Shown here piece after piece: positions 1 through 8,277 of a stretch of 64,000 bases of DNA (the first letter of the stretch is position 1; every line of letters begins with the position of its first letter). Source of the DNA: Embleya hyalina (GTDB taxonomy: Bacteria; Actinomycetota; Actinomycetes; Streptomycetales; Streptomycetaceae); NCBI RefSeq assembly GCF_003967355.1, contig NZ_BIFH01000029.1, positions 182,759-246,758 on the forward strand, given 5' to 3'. The notes beneath the pieces are model-generated. The model was not told the origin of the DNA. It made no database searches and saw only the letters and a program-made list of their open reading frames with translations. The position numbers were made by a program, and so were the translations under genes.

Positions 1-466
1 CCAGGACCACCGCGTCGGGCGCGGCGCCGTGGTGGCGCAACCTGCGCAGCAGGCCGGCGAGTTCGAGCCGGTCGGGCAGGACCGAGGCGGCCGGCGGCCG
101 GGCCTCGCCGAGCCATGCGGGCAGGCGCGGTGCGGCCGTGCCCGCCGGGCCGGCGCCGATCCGCTCGATCGACTCGACGGAGTCGGGCACGGCGGTGAAG
201 GCGAGGGAGGTCTCCGGGCGGGGGCCGCGCACCGCCGGCGGCGGGCGGCGCGCGATCGGCGCGGGCGGGGACTCCGGTCCGGCCGGGGGCTCCGGTCCGG
301 GCGGGACCGGCGGCGCGGGCCCGGGAGCCGGGGGCGCCGGGCCGGCCGGTGCCGCGGTGTCGGCCGCCGCACCGGGCGGGCTGGCTCTCGTACCGATCAC
401 GGCGTTCAACCACGCCCAGTCCAGGACCGCGTCGACGGTGACCCCGGCGGGGTCCTCCTCCGCCAT
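1..466 (-). CDS. N-terminal part of the fourth gene of a MoxR/caspase conflict operon (partial, probable vWA component)
   Basis: Reading right to left from an ATG at 464-466, an open frame of 155 codons runs off the left edge. The start lies 3 bases after the stop of the MoxR ATPase gene, so it belongs to the same operon. The visible part has a short ordered segment (MAEEDPAGVTV...LDWAWLNAVIG), a long Pro/Ala/Gly-rich linker (about residues 33-85) and then a segment with LPDRLELAGLLRRL that resembles the N-terminal region of actinobacterial SAV_2336-type proteins, as I remember them. In vWA-MoxR-VMAP systems the partner of the MoxR ATPase is usually a von Willebrand A protein, and its vWA domain would lie beyond the edge. 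That identity is inference from context; no vWA motif is visible here. Confidence 0.6.
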   Translation of the reverse strand, partial: MAEEDPAGVTVDAVLDWAWLNAVIGTRASPPGAAADTAAPAGPAPPAPGPAPPVPPGPEPPAGPESPPAPIARRPPPAVRGPRPETSLAFTAVPDSVESIERIGAGPAGTAAPRLPAWLGEARPPAASVLPDRLELAGLLRRLRHHGAAPDAVVL

Positions 467-469
467 CGC

Positions 470-1567
470 TCATCCCCCGTCCAGGTCGTGGAACAGGAGG
501 GTGGCCAGTGTGTCGTTGGTGGGCAGGTGGTCGGCGGGCTCGACGCGCTCCCGGATCCGGTCGCGGAACTGCATCGCGTTGAGCAGTTGGTCCGGGGAGA
601 GCAGCGGCCCGTCGACGCCGTTCGCCAACTCCAGGTAGTGGTCGAGCAACGACTCGTCGAGGGGCACTCCCTCGGGCAGTCGGCTGCGCACGATGCGCTT
701 GAGCACGTCGCGGTCCGGCGCGCGCAGTTCCAGCGGCACGCAGCGCCGCCGAAACGCGGCCGGGAAGGCGCGTTCGCCGTTGCTGGTGAGGATGACGATC
801 GGGAACGCGGCGCAGCGCACGGTGCCGTCGCGCACCTCGACCCGGTCGCCGAAGTCGCCGTCGTACGGTGTCACCCGCGCGCTGCGCAGCCGGGCCCGGC
901 GCAGTTCGGGGATCTCGAAGCCGCCGGTCTCGAATACGTGCAGCAGGTCGTTGGGCAGGTCGACGTCGCTCTTGTCGATCTCGTCGATCAGCAGCACCCT
1001 CGGGTGCGGGCGGCGCAGCAGCGCGTCGCCGAGCGGGCCGAGGGTGATGTAGGCGCCGATGTCGTCGACGTCGGCGCCGACCGGGCCCGCCGCGCCCTTG
1101 GCGCGCAGGTTCATGTCGTGCAGGCGGGCCAGCACGTCGTACCCGTACAGCCCCTCGCGCAGGGTGGAGCGGCTGGTGATGCCCCAGTGCAGCACGGGGC
1201 CCAGCCGCAGCCGGGTCGCGATGCTGCGGGCCAGGGTGGTCTTGCCGGTGCCGGGGCGGCCGGTGACCAGGAGCGGCCGGCGCAGATAGATCGCGGCGTT
1301 GACGAGGTCGTAGACGTGGCGGGTGCCGTGGAACTCGCCCGAGTACGGCTCGCCGGCGCGTTCGCCGGGCAGCGCGGCGGGCGCCGGCACGTGGTCCCCG
1401 ACGTCGTCGGTGCCGAACAGCCGCCACGGCGGCGGAGTCGGGAGTTCGACCGGGCCGGTCCCGGCGGGGGTCCCGGTCGCGCCGCCGTCGCCGCGGTAGA
1501 TCCACCACGGCGCGGCGGGCTCCCCCGTGTCGTGGTCCCCGACGGTGCCCGTCGTGGCCTGGCTCAT
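470..1567 (-). CDS. MoxR-type AAA ATPase of a vWA-MoxR-VMAP-like conflict system
   Basis: 365 aa from ATG 1565-1567, which overlaps the stop of the caspase gene (ATGA). Walker A is GRPGTGKT (residues 103-110), Walker B LLIDEIDK (192-199), a sensor-1 like TSNGE follows at about 261-265 and an arginine cluster AFRRRC at 271-276. The first ~75 residues are a Pro/Gly-rich extension. MoxR AAA+ proteins act as chaperone-like ATPases that remodel vWA partners; in ternary conflict systems they are thought to license the effector after a threat is sensed. Here the gene sits between a caspase-like effector and a truncated gene, which is the expected arrangement. The ATPase call is secure from motifs; the role in conflict is inference from neighbours. 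Confidence 0.88.
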   Translation of the reverse strand: MSQATTGTVGDHDTGEPAAPWWIYRGDGGATGTPAGTGPVELPTPPPWRLFGTDDVGDHVPAPAALPGERAGEPYSGEFHGTRHVYDLVNAAIYLRRPLLVTGRPGTGKTTLARSIATRLRLGPVLHWGITSRSTLREGLYGYDVLARLHDMNLRAKGAAGPVGADVDDIGAYITLGPLGDALLRRPHPRVLLIDEIDKSDVDLPNDLLHVFETGGFEIPELRRARLRSARVTPYDGDFGDRVEVRDGTVRCAAFPIVILTSNGERAFPAAFRRRCVPLELRAPDRDVLKRIVRSRLPEGVPLDESLLDHYLELANGVDGPLLSPDQLLNAMQFRDRIRERVEPADHLPTNDTLATLLFHDLDGG

Positions 1568-3576
1568 CGCCCGTCCCCCCTGCCCTCCGGGGCGCCGCGC
1601 AGCAGTCCCGCCCCCTGCCACGGACGCCAACCGGGATCGTCGAACAACAGCACGACCCGCTCCGGCGGCGTGGCCCTGCGCCCCAGGGTGCGCCGCAGGA
1701 GGGTCACGGCGGAAGGCAATTGGGTCAGGTTTCGGTTCTTTCGCTCCAGCATCCGGTACAGGTCCCGCCCCACCGCGGCACCGGAGCAGCCGCCGTGCGC
1801 GCCGTTCGTGCCGGCGCACGCGTCGGTACAGGTGGTCCCGTGCGTCCATACCAGGGCCCAGTCGCCGCGGCCGACCGCGGTCTCGACCGTGCCGGGGCGG
1901 CCGGGTCGGTACTCCCACCGGTAGTCCTGGAGGAAGCCGACGGCCTCGTCGTCGCAGTCGTGCCCGCCGCCGCCGCACAGGTGCCGATTCAGGTGCCGCA
2001 CCGCCGGGTTGGCGCGCAGGTTCGCGGATGCGGCCCAGGTGTCGTAGTGCATCGGCCGGGCCACGCCGTGCCGCACGATCGGCCGCAGCACCACCTCGTG
2101 GTGTTCGCCGAGCACGATGTGGTCGTCGGCGCCGCCGATCCGGACCGCCTCGAAGGGCTCGTTGAACAGCTCGGTCGGCAGCACCAGTTGCACCCGGGCC
2201 TTGGCCAGCGAGGTCCAGCCGGTGCGGATCGTGAGGTAGAAGTCGGCGAGGTGGTCGTCGAGTCGCTCCCGGGGCAGGCCGTTGCCCGAGGGCAGGCCCG
2301 GGGGTGCCTCGAAACGTTCGAGGCCGACGTAGAACCGCGGTTCGGCGTCGTAGCGCACCCGGCCCGGCCGGTCGGGCGAGTGTTCGTTCTCCCGAATGAA
2401 CACCACGAGCGTCAGCGGCTGCCGTTCGCGCACCTCGGTCGGGCGGAACGCGTCGATGTGTCCGGCTTCGCGCAACTGCTCGGCCCATTCGGCGACATGC
2501 GTCTGGTGGCATCCGGTGTACAGCCACTCCAGCAGGTGGCGGATCGGATGCCGGCCCGGCGGCCCCGGCAGCGACATCAGCGCCTCTCCCCAGGCGAGGA
2601 GGTCGGCGCCGGCGAAGACCCACTCGGGCACGCCCCGTTCGCGCAGGTAGGTGCGCAGCACGGCGGGTTCGCCCGCGCCGATCTCCAGGTCGGCGAGAAG
2701 CGCGAGCAGGCGGTGTCGGTACAGGCCGAACTGGTTCTCGGGATCGCGCTCGCCCTCGCGCCAGTCGGCGGCGCCGGGGCCGCGATACATCGGTGACTGG
2801 CGCAGCGGCCGGCCCCCGGGGCCGCTCGCCGCGAGTCGGGCGTCGATCTCGTCGAACATCTCGCGAAAGGCCGGCACGGTCAGCGCGTCCGGCCCCCGCA
2901 GGGTCAGGTGTTCGATCAGCGCCGTGGTGAACGCGGGCCGCTGCGCCGGGCGGTAGGCGAACTGGCCGTCGTCGGCGGCGAAGACGGCGGAGATCCGGGC
3001 CTTGGCCGACTTGTCGCCCGGGCCGGGCGCGGTCAGGTTCAGCGCGATGGCCCCGGACCCACCCCGGCGGTCGGCGCAGGTCTCGAAGACCAGGAACTGG
3101 TCGACCCGGCGCGGCACCTCGCCGCATCGGGCCAGGAGTTCGTCGACGCCGATCTCCCGGACCGAGAGCCGGGAGTCGCCCGCCAGGTGGAACGCGGGCA
3201 ACTCCAGCCACCGCCCACGCGCGTCCAGCCGGCCGTGGCCGGTCCAGTGCAGCAGGAACCGGTCGCCGTCCCGCCAGTTCTCCCCGAGCCCGCCGATCAC
3301 CCGCTCGAAGTCGACGTGTTGCAGCTCACCGGGGCCGGCCCCCGGCCCGACCAGGATCGAATCCGCCGCGATCAGCTCGCGCAGCCGCTCGGCGGTCGGC
3401 TTCGACGCGGCCCGCACCGACGCGAGCACGGTGATCCGCTCGGCACCGGCGGCGCCGCTCGTGTGCAGCCACTCGACCAGTTCCAGGGTCTGCGCGAGCG
3501 CGCCCGGCAGATCCCCCGGCCCGTGCTCGTGCGCCGGATAGTGCTCGACGCAGACGAACAGGGCGTGCACCGTCAC
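1564..3576 (-). CDS. Caspase-like protease with C-terminal VMAP-C domain (predicted effector)
   Basis: 670 aa from GTG 3574-3576, which overlaps the stop of the upstream hydrolase gene (GTGA). An N-terminal caspase/peptidase C14 domain spans roughly residues 1-240: after a beta strand (ALFVCVEHY) come LLHWTGHG (108-115, catalytic His 114) and FETCAD (164-169, catalytic Cys 167). The middle (~280-370) is helical and could be an effector-associated adaptor. The C-terminal ~280 residues match the VMAP-C pattern: a strand ending LVLPTELFNEP, then LGEHHEVVLRP, and the terminal VVLLFDDPGWRP with the typical DDP. VMAP proteins partner vWA and MoxR proteins in NTP-dependent conflict systems proposed by Aravind and colleagues. 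The protein would be a cytoplasmic protease activated on infection or damage; substrate unknown. The caspase motifs are visible directly; VMAP-C assignment is by memory of the family pattern. Confidence 0.85.
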   Translation of the reverse strand: MTVHALFVCVEHYPAHEHGPGDLPGALAQTLELVEWLHTSGAAGAERITVLASVRAASKPTAERLRELIAADSILVGPGAGPGELQHVDFERVIGGLGENWRDGDRFLLHWTGHGRLDARGRWLELPAFHLAGDSRLSVREIGVDELLARCGEVPRRVDQFLVFETCADRRGGSGAIALNLTAPGPGDKSAKARISAVFAADDGQFAYRPAQRPAFTTALIEHLTLRGPDALTVPAFREMFDEIDARLAASGPGGRPLRQSPMYRGPGAADWREGERDPENQFGLYRHRLLALLADLEIGAGEPAVLRTYLRERGVPEWVFAGADLLAWGEALMSLPGPPGRHPIRHLLEWLYTGCHQTHVAEWAEQLREAGHIDAFRPTEVRERQPLTLVVFIRENEHSPDRPGRVRYDAEPRFYVGLERFEAPPGLPSGNGLPRERLDDHLADFYLTIRTGWTSLAKARVQLVLPTELFNEPFEAVRIGGADDHIVLGEHHEVVLRPIVRHGVARPMHYDTWAASANLRANPAVRHLNRHLCGGGGHDCDDEAVGFLQDYRWEYRPGRPGTVETAVGRGDWALVWTHGTTCTDACAGTNGAHGGCSGAAVGRDLYRMLERKNRNLTQLPSAVTLLRRTLGRRATPPERVVLLFDDPGWRPWQGAGLLRGAPEGRGDGR

Positions 3577-4793
3577 CGAGCGCCCTCCACCGCGCGCACG
3601 ATCTCGTCGTAGAGCTCCGGGCAGCGCCAGTAGGCGCCGTGGGACCGGGGGAAGGGTCGGCGCACCCGGATCTCGACGTCGCGCACCGCGGCCCCGAAGA
3701 CCGGCGCGGCGCGGAACGACAACCAGTCGCGGGCGTTCCACACGTTGGTCCACGGAATCGGCAACCGGCTCGGCGGGTCCGCCTGCGCCGGGTGGGTCGC
3801 GAGCGCGCCGACCGCGCCGAGGTAGCCGATCTGCGAGCCGACGGTGATCAGCGCCCGCACGCCCGGGAGCGGATGGCGCCGCCGCTCGGGGATGTCCGGT
3901 CCGGCCGTCTCGACCAGCGTCTCGAACGAGGCGATCCCGCCCAGGGAGTGCGCGAGCAGCACCACGGGCCCCTCGATCCGGGCGATCCGCGCCGCGAGGT
4001 AGGCGCGCAGCGTCGCGCCGTGCGCCTGGTAGTGGAGGATGTCGCCGATCGCGGGCACGCTGCCGCCCAGGGTGCCGCCGCGCAGCGTGTTCTGCAGCGG
4101 CCAACTCGCGTACATCAGGCCGCTCTTGAAGGTCCGGCCGACCCAGGTGCCGCCGGCGGTGGTGCCGCCGCACGCGTCGCGCACGGCGGCGACGAGGGTG
4201 TCGCGCCACTCCGGCGACCACGCGCTCGGCGCCCCGGGCCGGGCGGCGAGTGCCTGCTCGAAGCCGGCCACCACGGCCCGGCCGATCACGTCGTAGTCGG
4301 CACCGGCGGCCAACGCCTCGACCGCGCCGGTGAATTCGGCCGAGTCGGCGACGTCCCGCGCCGCCGCGGCGAAGACGTCCGGCCACTCGGGCGGCGCGCC
4401 GGGCAACACCGCGGCGAGGTCGATCCCGACCACGTCGTGCTCCACCGCCCAGCGCAGGTCCTCGGCCGCCTCGGTCCGCCGCCCGCCGGGCGCCGCTCCC
4501 GCGGCCACTTCGAGCAGTTCGTGGCGGGGGTGTCGTTCCAACACCGCCCACAACCGCAGTTCGGCCTCCTCGGGGTCGACCTCGGCGGCCGGTCCGTGCT
4601 CGGCGGGGTCGGCGATCCCGATCAGCGCACGCAGTTCGGGCGAGACCTCGACGCCGAACGCCGCGCCCCAGTCCACCGGTTCCACCCGCACCCCCGGCAG
4701 CCGCGCGGCGACCCTGGCGGTGATGGTGCGGACCGCGGCCGAGTCGGTCACGTCGCGCACGCCGGTTCCGTGCACGAAGACGAGCGTGGTCAT
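3573..4793 (-). CDS. Alpha/beta hydrolase (lipase/esterase-like), first gene of the caspase/MoxR operon
   Basis: 406 aa, ATG start preceded on the minus strand by a G-rich GGGGGGAG ribosome site. Begins with LVFVHGTG (4-11), the oxyanion region of alpha/beta hydrolases. The nucleophile elbow is AHSLGG (281-286, Ser 283); a late WNARDW and a His in FPRSHG could supply the acid and base. The GxSxG sits unusually late because about 200 residues of helical insert separate the first strand from the elbow. No signal peptide, so cytoplasmic. Its stop overlaps the start of the caspase gene, so the two are translationally coupled; a second enzymatic effector (for instance a membrane-lipid hydrolase) is the simplest inference. 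It could instead be a housekeeping esterase recruited to the operon. Confidence 0.8.
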   Translation of the reverse strand: MTTLVFVHGTGVRDVTDSAAVRTITARVAARLPGVRVEPVDWGAAFGVEVSPELRALIGIADPAEHGPAAEVDPEEAELRLWAVLERHPRHELLEVAAGAAPGGRRTEAAEDLRWAVEHDVVGIDLAAVLPGAPPEWPDVFAAAARDVADSAEFTGAVEALAAGADYDVIGRAVVAGFEQALAARPGAPSAWSPEWRDTLVAAVRDACGGTTAGGTWVGRTFKSGLMYASWPLQNTLRGGTLGGSVPAIGDILHYQAHGATLRAYLAARIARIEGPVVLLAHSLGGIASFETLVETAGPDIPERRRHPLPGVRALITVGSQIGYLGAVGALATHPAQADPPSRLPIPWTNVWNARDWLSFRAAPVFGAAVRDVEIRVRRPFPRSHGAYWRCPELYDEIVRAVEGAR

Positions 4794-4893
4794 GGGCTCT
4801 CCCCCCGGAGTCGATCTCGATCCGCCCCGCCCGCCGTACGCTAGTGATCCAACCGACCCGATGGAGTGCGTTCCGAAGCGCCCCCGCGATCGC

Positions 4894-5472
4894 TCAACTC
4901 GTGCAGGCGGGGATCTGTTTGCTCACGTCGCCGCCGGTGTCCAGGAATATCGCGGGCACGAACCCGGTCCTGCCCTCCGCGTCGATCTGCGCCCAGGTCT
5001 TGCTGGAGGAGCCCGCGTAGTAGGCGATCGAGCCCTCCGTGTGGCAGTTCGCGCGCACCTCGCTGCCGGTCTTGATCTGCGCGACCTTCTCCGACTGGTA
5101 CGACGTGCCCTTGTACATCACCAGCCGGCCGCCGGTGTGCACGGTGGCCGCGACCGAGCCCGGCTTGGGCCCCGCCGCGCTCTGCCCGGGCGCGGTCGTG
5201 GCCTTGCCCGTACCGGACTTGCTCGGACTCGGCGAGCCCGACGAACTCTTGTCGCCGGTGGCGTCCGCCGACTTCTTCTTGTCGCCCGAGCCGCCGCCGT
5301 CCACCGTGAGCAGCGCCACGAAGAAGACGATCACCAGCAGGATCAGTCCGCCGGCCACCATCAGGATCCGGACCGGGTGTCGACTCAGCGCGTTCAACCC
5401 GAACCGCCCGCGCGGCGGCCCGCCGATGGGGTTCGGTGTGGAGAAGAACTCCGCTCGCTTCCGGTTGTCCAT
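4894..5472 (-). CDS. Single-pass membrane protein with extracytoplasmic SH3-like domain
   Basis: 192 aa from ATG 5470-5472; a longer in-frame start exists at 5550 but the Asn-Arg-Lys-rich beginning (MDNRKRAEFF) followed by one hydrophobic helix (about 37-57) is a normal type II membrane topology. After the helix comes a Gly/Asp/Lys/Ser-rich linker (60-110) and a C-terminal domain of ~75 residues with short beta strands (VMYKGTSYQSEKVAQI, WAQIDAEGRTGFVPAIFL) that looks like a bacterial SH3 fold, and two cysteines that could form a disulfide. Such domains bind cell wall peptides. Lies 100 bp upstream of the conflict operon in the same orientation; whether they are co-transcribed is not clear. 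Specific function unknown. Confidence 0.75.
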   Translation of the reverse strand: MDNRKRAEFFSTPNPIGGPPRGRFGLNALSRHPVRILMVAGGLILLVIVFFVALLTVDGGGSGDKKKSADATGDKSSSGSPSPSKSGTGKATTAPGQSAAGPKPGSVAATVHTGGRLVMYKGTSYQSEKVAQIKTGSEVRANCHTEGSIAYYAGSSSKTWAQIDAEGRTGFVPAIFLDTGGDVSKQIPACTS

Positions 5473-5665
5473 ACGACCCCCTGCGTCCCCGCGTCGCCCG
5501 ATATGCGCCTGTCCGCCGGCGAACCCCGCTCGATGGAGGTCTGCCCACAATGCCCATCAGACACCAACGACGCCCACAAGACGTACCCACGAGTCCACAA
5601 ATCGATCGTCGCGGCCGACCACGACCACGCCGCACGGCCCCGGAATCGGGCCGGCCCGGCCGCCG

Positions 5666-6469
5666 CTACGCCGTCGGCAGCCAGTCCACCCGGCCGGCCA
5701 GCAGCACGTATCCCACGAACGCCACGATGTCGATCAGCGCGTGCGCCACGAGCAGCGGCATCACCCGTCCCCAGCGCCGGTAGAGCAGGCAGAACAGCAC
5801 GCCCATCACCACGTTGCCGAAGAACCCGCCGATGCCCTGGTACAGGTGGTAGGAGCCGCGTACCACGGAGCTGATCGCCACCGCCTTGACCCACGGCACC
5901 CCCAACCGGTCGAGCCGGCACAGCAGATAGCCGAGGACGATCACCTCCTCCAGGGCCGCGTTCTGGATCGCGGACAGGATCAGGACCGGGATCCGCCACC
6001 ACACGTCGGGCAGCGTGGTGGGCACCACGGTCAGGTTCGCCCCGGCCGCGTGCGCGCCCAGGTACAGCGCCAGGCCGGACCCGCCGATCGCCGCCGCGAC
6101 CGCCGTCCCGCGCCCCAGGTCCCACCACGGTCGGGTGCGGTCCACCCCGAGTACGCGCAACGAGGAACCCTCGCGCATCAGCAGGTGCGCGACCAGGAAG
6201 ACCGGCACCAGGGCGGTGGCGATCCCGAACAGCTGCCAGGCCAGGTCCAACCAGGGCCGATCCACCGCGCGCGAGCCGTTCAGCACCGCGGCCTTGTGGC
6301 CGAGCCCGCCCGGCGCGGTCAGCGAGCCCAGGAAGGAGATCAGCGAGGAGACCCCGGACGCCCCCAGGGACAGGGCCAGCACCAGCACCACCTCGGAGCG
6401 CAGGACGCGGCGCCGGGGCTCGGTGGGCGTCTCGACGGTCTCGGACGCGGGCTCGGTGATCACAGGCAC
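5666..6469 (-). CDS. CPBP-family intramembrane metalloprotease/Abi-like protein
   Basis: 267 aa, multi-spanning membrane protein. Motif 1 of the CAAX/CPBP family is present as LEEVIVLGYL (Glu 174-175); the usual Arg of EExxxR is absent and this EEVIV(L/V)GYL variant is common in actinobacteria as I recall. Motif 2 is RGSYHLYQG (His 208) and motif 3 is HALID (243-247). The family cleaves within the membrane using the Glu/His set, and members act in prenyl protein processing or self-immunity to peptides; the substrate here is unknown. The cytoplasmic N-terminus (about 22 residues) is Thr/Pro/Glu-rich. Stands between the SH3-like gene and the GCS2 gene, all on the same strand, with no overlap. 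Confidence 0.85.
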   Translation of the reverse strand: MPVITEPASETVETPTEPRRRVLRSEVVLVLALSLGASGVSSLISFLGSLTAPGGLGHKAAVLNGSRAVDRPWLDLAWQLFGIATALVPVFLVAHLLMREGSSLRVLGVDRTRPWWDLGRGTAVAAAIGGSGLALYLGAHAAGANLTVVPTTLPDVWWRIPVLILSAIQNAALEEVIVLGYLLCRLDRLGVPWVKAVAISSVVRGSYHLYQGIGGFFGNVVMGVLFCLLYRRWGRVMPLLVAHALIDIVAFVGYVLLAGRVDWLPTA

Positions 6470-6497
6470 ACGGTATCGAGCGCGGATAAACCCGCCG

Positions 6498-7976
6498 TCA
6501 GCCCACGGGCCACGTGTGCACGGGGTCCCCGCCGCGCATGTGCTCGGCGTAGCGCAGGGTCATCGCGCGCAGCGCCTCCAGCCGGTCCATCCCCTTGGCG
6601 TCGCGGTAGTGGTGGTACTGCGCGCTCTGCCAGCCGGCCCCGTTGACCCGCAACAGGCAGCGCTGCTCGATGATGCCCAGGTACTCGTCCCGCTCGCGCG
6701 GATCGATGCCCCACCGGTCCAGCCCCTCGTACGCGCGCGGCAGCAGGTCGTCCAGGACCAGGCGGGTGACCGGGACGGTGCCGTGGCCGGGCCAGTTCAA
6801 CTCGGCGTCGATGCCGAAGCGCGCGCCCGCGTGGAAGTTCTCGGTGGCCACCTCGAACGGCATCCGTGCCCACACCGGGTGCTCGTCGTCCACCAGCGAG
6901 CGCACCAGGCCGTAGTAGAACGCCGCGTTCGCCATGATGTCGACCACGGTCGGTCCGGCCGGCAACACCCGGTTCTCCACGCGCAGATGCGGTTTTCCGC
7001 GCGCGACGTCGTAGACCGGGCGGTTCCACCGGTAGATGGTGCCGTTGTGCAGCTTGAGTTCGCGCAGATGCGGTACGTCGCCCCGATCCAGCGCCTCGAT
7101 CGGATCCTCGTCGTCGCAGATCGGCAACAACGACGGGAAATACCGCAGGTTCTCCTCGAACAGGTCGACCACCGAATCGATCCAGCGTTCGCCGAACCAG
7201 GTCAGCGGCCGAACACCCTGCGCGATCAATTCCTCCGGCCGGGTGTCGCACGCCTGCTCGAACAGGATCGGCCGGGTCTCGCACCACAACTCGCGACCGA
7301 ACAGGAACGGCGAGTTCGCGCCGATGCCGCACTGCACCCCGGTGATCGACTGTGCCGCGTTCCACAGCGGGGCGAAATTGCGCGGCGTGACCTGGAGATG
7401 GAACTGCACGGATGTGCACGCGGCCTCGGAGACGATCGTGGTGGAGGTGGTGTCCAGCCGCTCCACGCCGTCGATGCGCAGCCGGATGTCCTCGCCCCGG
7501 GCGTTCAGGATCTGGTCGTTGAGCAGCGTGTAGCGCGCGTTGTCGGATATCGTCTCGAACGCCATGTGCGCGTCGGTGAGGGTCGGCAGAATTCCGATCA
7601 TGACGATCCGCGCGTCGAGTTCGGCGGCCTTGCGATCCGCGTAGTCCAGACTCGTGCGCAGTTCCTCCACCAATTCGGAGAACACCGGTCCGGTCAGCCG
7701 GTGCGGCGGAATGTTGACCTCGATGTTGAAGAGGCCGAGCTCGGTCTGGAAATCGGGGCTGGCTATCCGCCGCAGTACTTCGGCATTGCTCATCCGGGGT
7801 CGCCCCGCGGCATCGGCCAGATTGAGTTCGATCTCGACACCCATGAGCTTTCGAGCGCTCTCGAACCGGTTCTCGTCGAGCATGCGCCGGAGTGTTTCCA
7901 GACAGCGACGCAATTTGTGCCGGTAACGTTGCCGATCGGACCGGCCGAACTCGGTGACCTCGACCTTTTCGCCCAT
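6498..7976 (-). CDS. Glutamate-cysteine ligase family 2 (GCS2-like) enzyme
   Basis: 492 aa. The N-terminal third carries LMGVEIELNL (about 44-53) and the strand ELGLFNIEVN (79-88), which match the conserved acidic metal/glutamate-binding strands of the GCS2 superfamily (gamma-glutamyl ligases such as EgtA and YbdK). Family members use ATP to join the gamma carboxylate of glutamate to an amine. Streptomycetes carry several paralogues of unclear substrate, so this could take part in ergothioneine or related thiol synthesis or in something else; no other ergothioneine gene is in the window. Runs divergently from the polysaccharide deacetylase across a 300-bp gap. The superfamily call is solid; the substrate is not assignable. 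Confidence 0.8.
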   Translation of the reverse strand: MGEKVEVTEFGRSDRQRYRHKLRRCLETLRRMLDENRFESARKLMGVEIELNLADAAGRPRMSNAEVLRRIASPDFQTELGLFNIEVNIPPHRLTGPVFSELVEELRTSLDYADRKAAELDARIVMIGILPTLTDAHMAFETISDNARYTLLNDQILNARGEDIRLRIDGVERLDTTSTTIVSEAACTSVQFHLQVTPRNFAPLWNAAQSITGVQCGIGANSPFLFGRELWCETRPILFEQACDTRPEELIAQGVRPLTWFGERWIDSVVDLFEENLRYFPSLLPICDDEDPIEALDRGDVPHLRELKLHNGTIYRWNRPVYDVARGKPHLRVENRVLPAGPTVVDIMANAAFYYGLVRSLVDDEHPVWARMPFEVATENFHAGARFGIDAELNWPGHGTVPVTRLVLDDLLPRAYEGLDRWGIDPRERDEYLGIIEQRCLLRVNGAGWQSAQYHHYRDAKGMDRLEALRAMTLRYAEHMRGGDPVHTWPVG

Positions 7977-8277
7977 GAATGCCCCTCACCAGGAACCCGA
8001 CTCCGGTACGGAGCCGGTCGAGTGGTCGCAATCCGGTACCTGTCGGATCGGGACGTTCCGAACGTTCCCGCCGACGTTCCCCCCAACCGATGCATCGGGC
8101 CGACATTGGGAACATTACCGATCGACCGTGACGAATCACAGGGGAACCACGAGGCCGACAACCACGTCACTGATCACATCGAGGAAGCATCCGGTGGTCG
8201 ATCTTCAAGCCTTGTCGGCGATCACCTAGGGTGGCCTCTTCCCAAGGCGCCGAAGCGAGATCTTTTTGGGGGTTGTC
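7977..8277. promoter_or_regulatory. Divergent promoter region with near-palindromic GGGACGTTC-CGAACGTTCCC element
   Basis: About 300 bases separate the divergently transcribed GCS2-like gene and the deacetylase. No gene is visible. At 8050-8069 lies GGGACGTTCCGAACGTTCCC, an imperfect palindrome whose arms differ by one inserted A, followed by another GACGTTCCCC at about 8073. Three CGTTCC repeats within 40 bp suggest a regulator binding site, but no known consensus is claimed. No confident -10/-35 pair was identified. Confidence 0.3.

Noticed and set aside
29..1924. 631-residue plus-strand open frame and other plus frames opposite the conflict operon
   Set aside because: They are antisense shadows of motif-bearing minus-strand genes and have biased low-complexity composition.
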